From Cladopsammia gracilis (lineage: Eukaryota > Cnidaria > Anthozoa > Scleractinia > Dendrophylliidae): a DNA stretch of 64,000 nt. The notes under the pieces were generated by a model. That model was not told the DNA's origin. It saw nothing but the letters and a program-made list of their open reading frames with translations, and did no database searches. Positions 37,101-43,692 of the stretch are shown in pieces; within the stretch, counting starts at the first letter, position 1, and each line of letters opens with the position of its first letter. Where the stretch lies: assembly GCA_022457155.1 (NCBI GenBank), contig JAJGOT010000037.1, positions 1,358,501 through 1,422,500 on the forward strand, in the 5' to 3' direction. The position numbers and the translations under genes are program-made.

Positions 37101-38358
37101 ACATGTCAATTAAATCTTTATAGTTTATACCATTAAATTAGGATACACTAATGTTAAAGATATAAGTCAATTTTTAGCCCATTACGATCGTTTTGGTTTT
37201 TAATACATTCTTTATATTTCCATTGCTCATCAGCCTTAAGAATTCACGTGAGTCCCGAATGCAAAGAAGCCTTGGATCTTCTCGGAGGATTCCACCTGGA
37301 AGAAAGGGGACCTGTTACTATAAAGGTTTGTTTAAAAACATATATGTAATAAATCAAAGTGTGTTAGAGCGGTTTCCAATCGAGTGTACTAAGACCAAAA
37401 CCAAAGTAGTCACTCCTGCAAATCAGGTCCAATTACAACAGAAGCATACAATCCAATGAACCAATCAAAACTCGTAGCAATTGCAAATACATGTATCTGG
37501 TAGCTGGCGCCAAGCGCGGGAAAACGCGTGCACGTAAGTCACGGTTGCTTTTGGTTTTACTTTTGATTGGTTGAGAAAGTGGCGCGAGGTATTTTAGCCA
37601 ATCACAAAGCGTAGCAATGCAAAACCATAGCAATCGTGAAATTACTTTATACACTTAAACCGCTCCTATGATAAAGTTTATACTATTAAATTAGTGATAC
37701 ACTAATGTTAAAGATATAACTCAATTTTTAGCCCATTACTATACGATCGTTTTGGTTTTGGATTCCAAAGTACATACATCATCACTCTTAACAATTTTAT
37801 TAGTTTGATTTACTTTTCTGTCGCAAATGACCACAAAGATTAGTTCGAAGGTCGATGTCTTCGCGAATTCCAAATCATCCCAATTAATGCATTATGCCAA
37901 CTGTTTCAAATTTACGCATAAAACAAAATCGAATCCCAAAGTAAGTAATAACTTCCCGTCTTTTAAATCCTTTTTCTTATTTGGTTCATATTCCTAAAAA
38001 AAAGTCTTTCTCCACGAAGCATTTAGAAGGAATGTGGGCCAAACACAACTTTGAAGAATAAAAAATGAATGAGTCAAGCAGTAGCAAAGCATATTCACAG
38101 TCTGACTTCTCGTGCGATTTGGAGATTTAAGGCATGCTGTTTTTTTTTTCAGTTTAAATTCGAACGAGCCTTAGTAAATACAATTAATGACAAATGTTAA
38201 GTCCACAATTTTTTCAATGTTTTTCACTCACTTTATTTTCTTTATTTCAGGGAAAAGGAACCATCATCACTTACTTTTTAAACGGAAAGGATGGCTTCAC
38301 AAAACCTCTTCCAGACCTTCGTGATGCGGCACCCATGTCAGAACACGAATTTAAATAG
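8553..38358 (+). CDS. receptor-type (membrane) guanylate cyclase, 20 exons
   Basis: Makes cGMP from GTP in response to an extracellular ligand. Exons: 8553-9252, 15874-16178, 16606-16747, 17562-17777, 22585-22675, 22995-23091, 24858-24950, 25458-25535, 26613-26717, 26846-26917, 27666-27831, 27919-28065, 29683-29860, 30710-30850, 31597-31720, 32063-32131, 32444-32618, 34735-34833, 37234-37325, 38251-38358. All introns are GT-AG and phases match, giving 3,198 nt and 1,065 residues, the usual size for natriuretic-peptide-receptor-like cyclases. Signal peptide about 1-17; ANF-receptor domain to about 430; membrane helix about 462-484; kinase-homology domain about 490-795 with Lys555 kept but HGH (646-648) in place of HRD, so a pseudokinase; dimerisation helix about 800-840; cyclase domain with Asp870 and Asp914 (metal), Glu910 and Cys982 (guanine choice), Asn989 and Arg993. 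The start is the first in-frame ATG, before a clear signal peptide. The ligand is unknown. Confidence 0.93.
9531..10857. mobile_element. nested foldback element with about 310-bp arms
   Basis: Left arm 9,531-9,840 and right arm 10,545-10,857 are inverted copies (TAGCAATAATATGATAGAAT at the outer ends; GGTTCGTAGATTGTTTAGTC at the inner end). The middle, 9,841-10,544, is non-coding and has a C-tract at about 10,352-10,369. It interrupts the left inverted repeat of the surrounding Academ-like element and is therefore younger. Confidence 0.75.
11250..11583. repeat. tandem duplication, period about 181 bp
   Basis: The phrase CAATATCTT, ACACTT, TTATTGAATTGAG, CAGAGTG, TAAATGTCG recurs at 11,259 and 11,440 with about 80 percent similarity by eye. 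It lies in the 5' untranslated part of the Academ-like element. Confidence 0.65.
11638..14956 (+). pseudogene. XPG-like nuclease/transposase of the Academ-like element, multiply frameshifted
   Basis: Consecutive open frames (11,638-12,183; 12,204-12,608; 12,628-12,990; 12,954-13,187; 13,320-14,225; about 14,223-14,757; about 14,750-14,956) read as one protein broken by frameshifts and stops. The N-terminal portion is not assigned. From 13,650 there is an XPG N-like segment [10 protein letters not shown] with a later FLIFDRYLE, an XPG-I-like [11 protein letters not shown] (about 14,080) followed by FADDTDVF, and a helix-hairpin-helix-like [19 protein letters not shown] (about 14,333-14,390). 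The end is a cysteine cluster ([17 protein letters not shown], then CTFFCRC) at 14,804-14,900. Acidic residues of the nuclease site are visible. At least four frame changes mean it cannot be translated as is. Confidence 0.7.
15874..16178 (+). CDS. guanylate cyclase exon 2: ANF-receptor domain
   Basis: Residues 234-335 ([20 protein letters not shown], then [12 protein letters not shown]). Acceptor TTTTAG, donor GTAAAC; enters in phase 1 and leaves in phase 0. Confidence 0.9.
16179..16605. other. intron 2
   Basis: No element recognised. The acceptor side reads TTTTGTGCAG. Confidence 0.7.
16606..16747 (+). CDS. guanylate cyclase exon 3: ANF-receptor domain
   Basis: Residues 336-382, with [20 protein letters not shown], a signature of the second lobe of the ligand-binding domain. 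Donor GTAAAT; phase 1. Confidence 0.9.
16895..16974. repeat. TTCATA hexanucleotide microsatellite in intron 3
   Basis: About 13 perfect units. The open frames of repeated SY or MN residues here are artefacts of the period of six. Confidence 0.95.
17290..17462. repeat. MITE-family repeat, partial (relative of 37,367-37,665)
   Basis: Shares AAAACGCGTGC, TTGGTTGAGAAAGTGGCGCG, TTTTAGCCAATC and the terminal AAACCGCTC with the intron 19 element. The left end is not defined. Confidence 0.55.
17562..17777 (+). CDS. guanylate cyclase exon 4: end of ligand domain and juxtamembrane region
   Basis: Residues 383-454: [18 protein letters not shown], then [18 protein letters not shown] with cysteines close to the membrane. 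Acceptor TTGACAG, donor GTAACA; phase 1. Confidence 0.92.
17778..18893. other. intron 4, first part
   Basis: No known element. A 119-codon minus-strand frame at 18,512-18,871 has no recognised domain; it may be a fragment of an unrelated repeat. Confidence 0.4.
18894..19123. mobile_element. foldback MITE
   Basis: CCATTTTACAGTTG at the left and CAACTGTAAAATGG at the right; inner arms TTTGAGTGGAAGTGAGGCTG and CAGCCTCGCTTCCACTCAAA. Confidence 0.8.
19305..20035. mobile_element. MITE with long inverted repeats and TTAA target duplication
   Basis: Starts GGTGGCTCCAAGTA and ends with its inverse, flanked by TTAA on both sides (19,301-19,304; 20,036-20,039). Arms run about 200 bases (for example TTTGAATGCGCTTATACATA in both). 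The first nine bases equal the terminus of the 6.3-kb Academ-like element in intron 1, which could have supplied the enzyme. Confidence 0.85.
20465..22160. repeat. dispersed repeat R1, copy A (with nested insertion)
   Basis: Begins near ATATATAGATAGGCC and AAGCCTAACAGCG, passes TTTAGCAATTCTCAAAACAG and GACCGTCTGCACAGTACATT, and ends in a CGGCCTTCGGCC hairpin and GCTCCGCTA. Copies B (35,045-36,475) and C (42,262-43,455, inverted) share the order. A segment at about 20,697-21,168 with an AAAAT microsatellite is absent from B and C and is a later insertion. Confidence 0.7.
21074..21126. repeat. AAAAT-type microsatellite
   Basis: Near-perfect run of AAAAT and AAT units, possibly the tail of a small retroelement inserted in R1 copy A. 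Confidence 0.8.
22266..22460. mobile_element. 195-bp MITE with 9-bp target duplication and G-rich arms
   Basis: Flanked by ATTTATTTT at 22,257-22,265 and 22,461-22,469. Termini GGGTGTCAGTAAAACGCGGG and their inverse. Arms carry tandem GGGGTC hexamers and GGATTAGG phrases, inverted on the other side. The nine-base duplication suggests a Mutator-like (MULE) transposase. It ends about 125 bases before exon 5. Confidence 0.85.
22585..22675 (+). CDS. guanylate cyclase exon 5: transmembrane helix
   Basis: Residues 455-485, hydrophobic [20 protein letters not shown] followed by IYFYR. Acceptor TTTTTGCAG, donor GTATAT; phase 2. Confidence 0.9.
22699..22779. mobile_element. short foldback in intron 5
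   Basis: GATGGTTTAACAGATAATAC on the left and GTATTATCTGTTAAACCATG on the right form nearly complementary arms. Confidence 0.75.
22995..23091 (+). CDS. guanylate cyclase exon 6: start of kinase-homology domain
   Basis: Residues 485-517: [20 protein letters not shown], the typical entry to the kinase-homology domain. Phase 2 in, 0 out. Confidence 0.92.
23830..24217. repeat. tandem duplication in intron 6, period 193 bp
   Basis: GTGAAA-AAGCCAATAATTTG at 23,851 and 24,044, and GGAAACGCCATC ending at 23,997 and 24,190, give the same 193-base offset; similarity is very high. The second copy ends in a GGTGCCCCTCCGAGGGGCACC hairpin. The rest of the intron (23,092-24,857) shows no gene. Confidence 0.9.
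24858..24950 (+). CDS. guanylate cyclase exon 7
   Basis: Residues 518-548 of the kinase-homology domain ([20 protein letters not shown]). Acceptor CTCTTGCAG, donor GTAAAG; phase 0 both sides. Confidence 0.88.
25101..25276. mobile_element. MITE in intron 7
   Basis: TAGAGTGTTTTCACTCACGT on the left and ACGTGAAAACACTATA on the right, with GGCGGCCATATTGG and CCAATATGGCCGCC just inside. A related CACGTGAAAACC phrase occurs at 24,575 in intron 6. Confidence 0.8.
25458..25535 (+). CDS. guanylate cyclase exon 8: kinase-homology lysine
   Basis: Residues 549-574, [20 protein letters not shown]; Lys555 matches the nucleotide-binding lysine of kinases. Donor GTAAAG. Confidence 0.9.
25536..26612. other. 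intron 8
   Basis: No gene. Around 25,780-25,800 the inverse of GGTTCGAGACCC resembles a tRNA-type B box and may mark an old SINE. Confidence 0.4.
26613..26717 (+). CDS. guanylate cyclase exon 9
   Basis: Residues 575-609: [20 protein letters not shown] and [11 protein letters not shown], the hinge region of the kinase-homology domain. Acceptor GTGGAAG, donor GTAAGA. Confidence 0.9.
26846..26917 (+). CDS. guanylate cyclase exon 10
   Basis: Residues 610-633, [20 protein letters not shown] then DIAM, matching the segment before the catalytic-loop position. Phase 0. Confidence 0.9.
27056..27198 (-). mobile_element. tRNA-derived SINE, minus copy, in intron 10
   Basis: The head at 27,128-27,198 folds like a tRNA: GGCTTGA pairs with TCAAGCC, the D stem is GCTC/GAGC, and GGTTCGAATCC is the B box. 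The body follows as CAGGTTGCTTTTTCA and GAGAGCACACTGCGAGGATC, shared with the plus-strand copies. The anticodon stem is imperfect and base 33 is C, so it is not a functional tRNA. Confidence 0.75.
27199..27370 (+). mobile_element. tRNA-derived SINE, plus copy with truncated head
   Basis: Only the last part of the tRNA-like head remains (ATCAAGCCACTTGGGTTCGA), joined to the full body and an ATATATGATTTTCATATAT tail region. Confidence 0.65.
27421..27612 (+). mobile_element. tRNA-derived SINE, plus copy with complete head
   Basis: Head 27,422-27,492 with seven-base acceptor pairing and both internal promoter boxes; the putative anticodon GGT would be threonine-like. The body matches the other two copies. 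It ends about 55 bases before exon 11. Confidence 0.75.
27666..27831 (+). CDS. guanylate cyclase exon 11: pseudokinase catalytic loop
   Basis: Residues 634-688: [16 protein letters not shown] replaces HRD-type catalysis with HGH, and VSDYG (664-668) retains the DFG-type Asp666. The acceptor GTGCCTAG lies right after a SINE. Donor GTAAGT; phase 1. Confidence 0.92.
27919..28065 (+). CDS. guanylate cyclase exon 12
   Basis: Residues 689-737: [11 protein letters not shown] (APE motif) and [20 protein letters not shown]. Acceptor CTGTTTAG; donor GTTGGT. Confidence 0.93.
28066..29682. other. intron 12
   Basis: 1.6 kb without a recognised element or gene; short open frames at 29,150-29,480 are AT-rich noise. 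Confidence 0.45.
29683..29860 (+). CDS. guanylate cyclase exon 13: end of kinase-homology domain
   Basis: Residues 738-797: [20 protein letters not shown], the standard C-lobe ending. Donor GTGAGT; phase 2. Confidence 0.93.
29861..30709. other. intron 13
   Basis: No gene; a CATT-rich tract near 30,085-30,125. Confidence 0.45.
30710..30850 (+). CDS. guanylate cyclase exon 14: dimerisation helix
   Basis: Residues 797-844: [20 protein letters not shown] and [12 protein letters not shown], the signalling helix between kinase-homology and cyclase domains. Acceptor TTTTCCAG. Confidence 0.92.
30888..31286. mobile_element. possible MITE in intron 14 with internal ATTT microsatellite
   Basis: AAGGTCCTGTTAATGTTACA near the left end and GTTACGTGTAACAGGGCTTT near the right end are imperfect inverses. 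An ATTT tract lies at 31,099-31,152. Confidence 0.45.
31597..31720 (+). CDS. guanylate cyclase exon 15: cyclase domain, first metal aspartate
   Basis: Residues 844-885 with [20 protein letters not shown]; Asp870 binds magnesium. Acceptor GATTTCTAG, donor GTAAAA. Confidence 0.95.
31721..32062. other. intron 15
   Basis: Nothing recognised; the acceptor reads TGATTTCTCAG. Confidence 0.5.
32063..32131 (+). CDS. guanylate cyclase exon 16
   Basis: Residues 886-908: [20 protein letters not shown] then VYK, leading into the substrate-recognition loop in the next exon. Confidence 0.93.
32132..32443. other. intron 16
   Basis: Only a short ATTT-rich stretch near 32,168-32,200; otherwise nothing recognised. 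Confidence 0.5.
32444..32618 (+). CDS. guanylate cyclase exon 17: guanine recognition and second metal site
   Basis: Residues 909-966: [15 protein letters not shown], where Glu910 is the guanine-contacting glutamate that distinguishes guanylate from adenylate cyclases and Asp914 is the second metal ligand. Ends LRIGIHTG, donor GTAAGA. Confidence 0.95.
32704..33291. repeat. segment duplicated at 40,072-40,475, with an inserted retroelement tail
   Basis: TTAAGTAATGCT, TGTTCTGCGGCAT, GGCTCTTTCCCACATAGAAT and GTCTAGGCCAATGAGATCAC occur in both copies in the same order. Here about 175 bases (32,823-32,997) ending in an AAATA-rich tail interrupt it, resembling the 3' end of a LINE. Confidence 0.7.
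33880..34108 (+). mobile_element. possible LINE 3' end in intron 17
   Basis: TGTATCTTGTATAATTTG, then GGTAGAAAATAAAAGCTGTTGTTGTTG; the AATAAA followed by a GTT-repeat tail is typical of several non-LTR retrotransposon 3' ends. No coding part. Confidence 0.45.
34735..34833 (+). CDS. guanylate cyclase exon 18: catalytic core
   Basis: Residues 967-999: [20 protein letters not shown] and [12 protein letters not shown]. Cys982 pairs with the guanine; Asn989 and Arg993 stabilise the transition state. Tyr990 stands where threonine is usual. Confidence 0.95.
35045..36475. repeat. dispersed repeat R1, copy B, in intron 18
   Basis: Starts TATATAGATAGGCAGAGCCT and ends GTGCTCCGCTAAAATTAA. Contains, inverted, the peptide-coding segment discussed at 36,040-36,152 and an inserted piece around 35,930-36,025 with a hammerhead-like core. 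Confidence 0.75.
35940..35985 (+). ncRNA. hammerhead-ribozyme-like core, degenerate
   Basis: CTGAAGA (35,948-35,954), a GGCA/TGCC stem (35,956-35,967) and GAAAC (35,968-35,972) follow the hammerhead order CUGANGA, stem II, GAAA. The first box departs from CUGAUGA at one base. Such motifs are known from Penelope-like elements. Probably a relic. Confidence 0.4.
36482..36522. repeat. T-run followed by G-run
   Basis: About 19 T (after an AA) and 18 G in succession; an assembly-sensitive homopolymer junction. Confidence 0.9.
36528..36875. repeat. inverted and direct GTGTCCGCTTACGGGAGGT repeats in intron 18
   Basis: CCCGTAAGCGGACAC at 36,534 and its inverse GTGTCCGCTTACGGG at 36,570, then a further direct copy at about 36,829 and a variant GTGTCCGTTACTGGAGGTT. 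Probably a foldback element. Confidence 0.65.
37234..37325 (+). CDS. guanylate cyclase exon 19
   Basis: Residues 1000-1030: [20 protein letters not shown] and EERGPVTIK, the C-terminal strand pair of the cyclase domain. Acceptor GCTCATCAG, donor GTTTGT; phase 0 out. Confidence 0.93.
37367..37665. mobile_element. MITE in intron 19
   Basis: GAGCGGTTTCCAATCGAGTGT-like left end and ACACTTAAACCGCTC right end are imperfect inverses. A partial relative is at 17,290-17,462 in intron 3. Confidence 0.65.
37666..38250. other. intron 19, remainder
   Basis: 37,672-37,760 repeats the sequence found just before exon 19 (37,121-37,200): ATACACTAATGTTAAAGATA and TCAATTTTTAGCCCATTAC. The rest has nothing recognised; the acceptor is CTTTATTTCAG. 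Confidence 0.7.
38251..38358 (+). CDS. guanylate cyclase exon 20: C-terminus
   Basis: Residues 1031-1065, [20 protein letters not shown] ending MSEHEFK and TAG. GKGTxxTYFLxG is the usual end of the cyclase domain. An AATAAA at about 38,712 could be the polyadenylation signal. Confidence 0.93.
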   Translation, partial: GKGTIITYFLNGKDGFTKPLPDLRDAAPMSEHEFK

Positions 38359-38578
38359 CTCTGGAAAGTCCACAATATCCTGAATGCTGCATCTACAGTT
38401 TTATCCTGTAAAAATAGTAACGAAAAGGAAACCAAGAAGCTTTCTTTCAATGCAATACTTCGAACTCAAAGAAAGAAAAAGTCACCGTAAGCTTCTTGTA
38501 ACTGGACAAAAATTAGCTGCTGTGGCTATACCTCTATAAAAGCTGTAAAGAAAAATAATATTTCAGTTTTTATGTAAG

Positions 38579-38678
38579 GGATAATGCCCGAGCTCCGAGG
38601 CCTTCTTAGAAATAATGACCGAGCGCGTAATGCGAAGTCATTGTTTTTATGAAGGCTGAGGAGCGAGGGCATTATCCG
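38579..38678. mobile_element. foldback MITE
   Basis: GGATAATGCCCGAGCTCCGA on the left against AGCGAGGGCATTATCC on the right, about 100 bases, lying in the presumed 3' untranslated region of the cyclase gene. Confidence 0.75.
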
Positions 38679-40071
38679 TTTTAATGCACCTTTTCATTGT
38701 TTTAGAACAAGCAAATAAACGAGTTGCTGTGAAATTTTGCTCATTATATTAGTGACAGTAGCGATTGTCTAAATCCCGAAAGGACTGTGCAAACATTTTA
38801 ATCATTGTAATGACGACGGCTTTAAATGATTCCCTAGGGTGAATTGTTCTTACCGGTACAATCAGTACAGCATTTGTTAGAATTGATCAACGATAAAGCG
38901 CTGTGATACGGTGTGAAGCGCCGTTTGTGATATTCTCTACTATACCGTACTGGTCAATTCAAGATGTAAAGTCTTCAAGTAATCGCAGAATAGGAAAAAT
39001 AGACCAGGAGGATGCAATCTTAGAAGAAAAATGTAGCGGTATGGCCTGTGTACAGCCCCCCCCCCCCCCCTCCCCTCTACGGTGGCCGAGAGTGGCCAGC
39101 AAAATTCGAAAGTCGATTTGCAAAATTCAAAATTCATACTAAAAAGTCGATTTGCAAAATTCAAAATTCGAAAACGAATGTCGGCTTCCAAGGTGAAAAG
39201 TTCAAAATCGAAAATTCGATATTGCAAAGTGGAAATTCAATTTAGTAGTAGCGAAGTCGTGCTTTAAGAAGCTTTAAGGGTCTTGTCTGAGTGCACCTAA
39301 GGTACGATAATTAATTCAATTTATTGTTATGATTTGTTTTACATGTATACAGTCGCTTTGCCAGTCAAACTAGGTGATCCGTCACGAACGTTACTACACT
39401 GTACGTCATTTGAAACCTTTAATCAGTCTTTCACAATCACTCGTGCATGAAAGGTCAACTTTAACTTTTCTATTTAATACTTCCATTTATCTGTTGCTCG
39501 AAAAGAAAGAAAACGAAATCTTTATCGAATGGAACTCTCGCCAAACCCGGCAATAAGTAAGTTCTTTTACTTGATATGTTTCGTATCGTCATTTTCCTTT
39601 TTCTTATGTTGTAAATAAATCCAATCATCCATGAGCTTGAAGTTGCTATATCAACTGATATGACGTCACTAACACTTCGCCTCAGGCTATTAACCACTTG
39701 AAAAAGTGATTTTTTTTACTTTTTGGAGCCCATTTTATAAGTCGTGCGCTTGGCTCCTAGTCAAGGGCACGAACGACAAACGCACTGTCATACGGAACAC
39801 GCAGTTTATTATTTTCCAACAAGAATATAATTCACCACCCGTGAACTTGACATTGCTCTTGAAAATCATGCATTGCGCGCGCACTCTACAGATTATTCAC
39901 TTATCTGCAAGCACAGTAGTGAATAATCTGTAAGGTGAGCTGATTTTCAGAATTAACTGTAGGCTCTTAGCCTTTGAGAAGACAGATAGTGACTACAGTG
40001 TATAATAATGTGGGTTATTGTCGTTATTACAATGATAGTCTGTTCACTGAAATGCAATGAAAAGGTGCATT
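38679..40071. other. intergenic
   Basis: C-run at 39,055-39,071; AATTCAAAATTCG-type short tandem repeats at 39,097-39,240; a 13-bp perfect hairpin ACAGATTATTCAC/GTGAATAATCTGT at 39,888-39,931. No gene supported. Confidence 0.5.
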
Positions 40072-40475
40072 AAGTAATGCTCCACATAAGAACTATAATA
40101 ATCTTCATTGTTCTGCGGCATTGGCTCTTTCCCACATAGAATATCTTTGGTTTCAAGAATAGAGGAGGATCTGATGGTTCATAATTATATTTCATTATAA
40201 AAATAAAGAAAATCCATTTGCGTCACATAAATTTTAGGAAATATTTGTGCTTAACCAATCAGAATAGCAGAAGCCAATAGCTAATAATTTTGCTTCTTTG
40301 ATGAAGTTCCTCAAATACAATATCTTTTAAAACTTGCATGTTGTGCGATTGGGTCTCATATTACTTTAAATCTTAAAAAAATTCGACTTAATGGACCTTG
40401 AACCTTAACGTTTTAGCGGTTTTTGAGTCTAGGCCAATGAGATCACTAGTTGAAACAATAAAAAAAGTTTACATT
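40072..40475. repeat. uninterrupted sister of the intron 17 repeat at 32,704-33,291
   Basis: Same direction and order of phrases but lacking the 175-base insert, giving the empty-site structure. Confidence 0.75.
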
Positions 40476-40528
40476 CGAAAACTGTAATTTATAGCTTCGT
40501 AATTAGTATCATTTAATAAACGAAACAG

Positions 40529-40656
40529 TACATGGCTGCTTGGAGATATGAAATTTATCTTCTCGTGTTTAACTAGATATCTCACCCGTTCACCGTGCTT
40601 ACTCATGAGATTGTTGAACACTCGAAGAGAAATTACATATCTCCACGCAACCATGT
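40529..40656. mobile_element. foldback MITE
   Basis: ATGGCTGCTTGGAGATATGA on the left; ATATCTCCACGCAACCATG on the right; the inner arms also pair (CTTCTCGTGTT with AACACTCGAAG). Confidence 0.8.
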
Positions 40657-40799
40657 ATTATCTACTATTTACGTTATAACCTTGGAGCACGTTTATAATA
40701 ACACGATATAGTTTTAATAAAACATTTTTTTCAATTTTCCAGGATTATGTATCAGTGCATGCGAATTATTCGTATACTCAAAATTGTCTCCAATTTAAT

Positions 40800-41371
40800 C
40801 ACAGGGAGCCCAGACTCACAACAGGAATCCTCCTGACGGCAAAAATATAAGGATTTGTATGGTATTTTATCGTATGAAAAGAAAATATCAAAATTTTAAA
40901 TAAAAAGCCATTTAAGTGTTCATACCTCATTAAATAATGACTATCTGTTGTTTCATGGCGAATTTATGGCTTCTAAACGGCATTTTAGCGAGTTTTGGCT
41001 TTTCTGGTTTGACTTTAGCTAAGCGACACGAGCAAAATAACAGTTGGCAAAAGTAGATTCGCGTGAGATGGATAGAAAATAACGGCCTCGCTCTTCACGC
41101 GAGCGAAGTTTTCCAACTTCGTTTGAGTGTCTTCGAAACCCGAGTTCTCCCTTTACTTGTTTTAGGTGAAGTCAAATTAGAAAAACCAAAACTCTCTAAA
41201 ATACCATCTAGAAGTCATAAAGCCACCAAGAAACAACAGATAGATGAGGTATGGCCACTTTGACGGCTGTGATTTGAAAAAAAAGATGATATTTAATCCA
41301 ACCGATAAAATCCCTTACAAATCCTTATTTTTGTCGTTGAGGATTCCTGTTGTGAGCCTGGGCTCCTTGTG
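40800..41371. mobile_element. MITE with 7-bp target duplication
   Basis: CACAGGGAGCCCAGACTCAC at the left, with CACAACAGGAATCCTC inside, and the inverse ending GGGCTCCTTGTG at the right, flanked by ATTTAAT at 40,793-40,799 and 41,372-41,378. Interior (including the frame at 41,063-41,263) without recognised domain. Confidence 0.85.
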
Positions 41372-41378
41372 ATTTAAT

Positions 41379-41896
41379 TAGTAAATTAATATAAAATGTA
41401 AAATAAATAAAGAAAACTAAAGTGACGACGAAACCAGATGTGTGTTACAGTAAAGAATATCACTGTTGACTTTTCAATATATAAATGATCGAGTCCCAAT
41501 AATTATATTAAGCTATGTCGCGAGGATTTGACTGATTTTGGTCAAAACTCTGCAAAAATTACCGATAAATACCTTCAATTGTGCAAAACGTTTTGATTGA
41601 ACCTAACAAAGAAGATATAAAGTGAATTCTTAGTTGAAGGAGAAAGAACCACAGCAATCTTTTATCTATTTTTCAAAGCCACGGGGAAGTAAGCCTAAAT
41701 TAAAATGTTTCCGATCCTAGCCATCCGCCACTAAAATCACACATTAATAGCTTCAGTGCACTAATATAGTAGCTGTTGACAAAACTGGACCATTATTTTT
41801 AAATTTCCTTTGATAGAAAGATGTCTTTTGGCTTTTCAAAGTGATACTAAAATGTGATGACATAGCCCCGTTTAACTGACACTTTGAACTCTAAAA
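41379..41896. other. intergenic, nothing recognised
   Basis: AT-rich sequence between two foldback elements. Confidence 0.4.
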
Positions 41897-42012
41897 CCCG
41901 GTTCAAACGTTGAACTTCACATGTGCCGAATCTGATGCAAATGAGCAAGAAGAATAGATTTTGCTCATTTGCATTAGATTCGGCACATGTGAAGTTCGAC
42001 GTTTGAACCGGG
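41897..42012. mobile_element. palindromic MITE
   Basis: CCCGGTTCAAACGTTGAACT on the left and the inverse on the right with about 50-bp arms and only a few mismatches. Confidence 0.9.
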
Positions 42013-42261
42013 CCTAAACAATAGTCAGATCGGAAGATTTTTCTTCTTTGGTAATTTTATAAAAGAAATTAACCGTAAAGATTATAGCACATCGCGACGC
42101 TCCCTCAACTGGCTAGAAGAAAGAACTCTCTACTTTCATGCTATATTTACAGCATGTTTTCCTTCTTCCTTCTGCTGACAATCGGGATTGCTGACCTGTC
42201 ATTTGTCACTATATGAGTGTTGTTTAATTTACGATTTTTTTTCACGGACGGTTGCACTTTT

Positions 42262-43455
42262 TAGCGGAGCATTCGCCGGGCCGAAGGCCCGGCTGCGCAG
42301 CCCCATACTCATAGAACCCATGCCCGTCATTTTTCATGGTCATGGCTAGCGGAATGTTTCGCGGGCGCGTCGGTCCGTCCGCGCCACGCCGTTGGGCATG
42401 GCTACAATAGCATGCGGGCGCGTATGACGTCGCAAAACATGCGCGTATGACGCCACACGCGCGGCTACACAGCCGTCAGCTCGGTAAACACTTTTTGAAG
42501 TTATAAAAAGTTGGATCTTTCGCAAGTGTTAGGTGGAGCAGTAAAGTCGTTATTTCCCTGCATTTTTTCGCGGTTTGCTACTCAAGACAGGGATACTAAT
42601 TAAGGAATACTCGGAAGCCGCTGTAGTGGAAAAAGAAGAGCTTTCAGGGATAAAATCTTGCTTCGAGGAACTTCATATTATCAATGCAGGAGCAATGCGG
42701 AGAGATGCCTTGTTTTTATTACGGATTTCAGAACCGAAGAAGCGGAGTTTTAACGAATTTCCAAGTAGTCCAGTGCTTTAAAGGTAAAATTAATCACATT
42801 TTTCAATGGGAATTTATGTTGATATCAATTTTTGATTGACTTTTCCTTTGTGTTCTCTTAAGTTTTTGGAGACATGTTTATGAAACGTTCAAACTAAGTC
42901 GTGTTGTTATCTTGAATTTCAACGAGTACAGCTCTGCCTTGATGCGCTATAAATGGTATGTGTTTTGCTTTTAAATATCAATTAATGGAGATTTGAATAA
43001 AATTTTTCGAATGAAGATTGTGTTGTCCGTTTTTATGTCTTTGTTCATTCATTACATAGATTAAAAAGCGATTTTATATAAACAAAACAAGAGTTAGATT
43101 TTCTGTCTTCACTCGCGTCTCCTTATGCAAATATCTTTGTGTATTTTTGCAATTTTGATTTCCAAATCAGTTTCTCGGGCAATTTTTGACAAACAAAAGC
43201 TGTATTTTATTCGGAAAGTAGTCGTACTAGTTATTCTAGACAGAGAAAAGTTGTTTTTGTGAACTTTTGTACGGTCTAAATGTACTGTGCAGACGGTCGG
43301 GTAATACTGTTTTTGAGAATTGCTAAAATTGAAAATAGCCCGTTCGTCAATCTTAATTCTTGTGCTTCCAACCTTTCACCTTAGTTAAGTTTCACCTTAG
43401 TTAAGCTTGTTCAAAGTGCGACGCTGTTAGGCTTGGGCTATCTATATATATATAT
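42262..43455. repeat. dispersed repeat R1, copy C (inverted)
   Basis: Starts TTTTAGCGGAGCATTCGCCG, includes a GGGCCGAAGGCCC hairpin, and ends GGCTATCTATATATATATAT. It holds the same peptide-coding segment as copy B in opposite orientation (42,575-42,700). Confidence 0.8.
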
Positions 43456-43566
43456 ATTAGTTTTAGCCTTCCCTGTCAAGCTTAGTCGGATAGTTGAACA
43501 AAACTCGGACGCACCTTGACTCCAGATAAACTTTCTCCTAGTTTTGCTCGGTTTTTATTATTAAAG

Positions 43567-43692
43567 CCAGGGGTCAATTCAATAAAACTTTTACAAGTGT
43601 AATTTACAAGTGTTGCTATTGTTTCAGAGGTTGAAAACAATAGTCACACTTGTAAATTACACTTGTAAAAGTTTTATTGAATTGACCCCTGG
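43567..43692. mobile_element. palindromic MITE, near-perfect 49-bp arms
   Basis: CCAGGGGTCAATTCAATAAA on the left is exactly mirrored on the right, and pairing continues through TTACAAGTGTAATTTACAAG. Confidence 0.9.
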
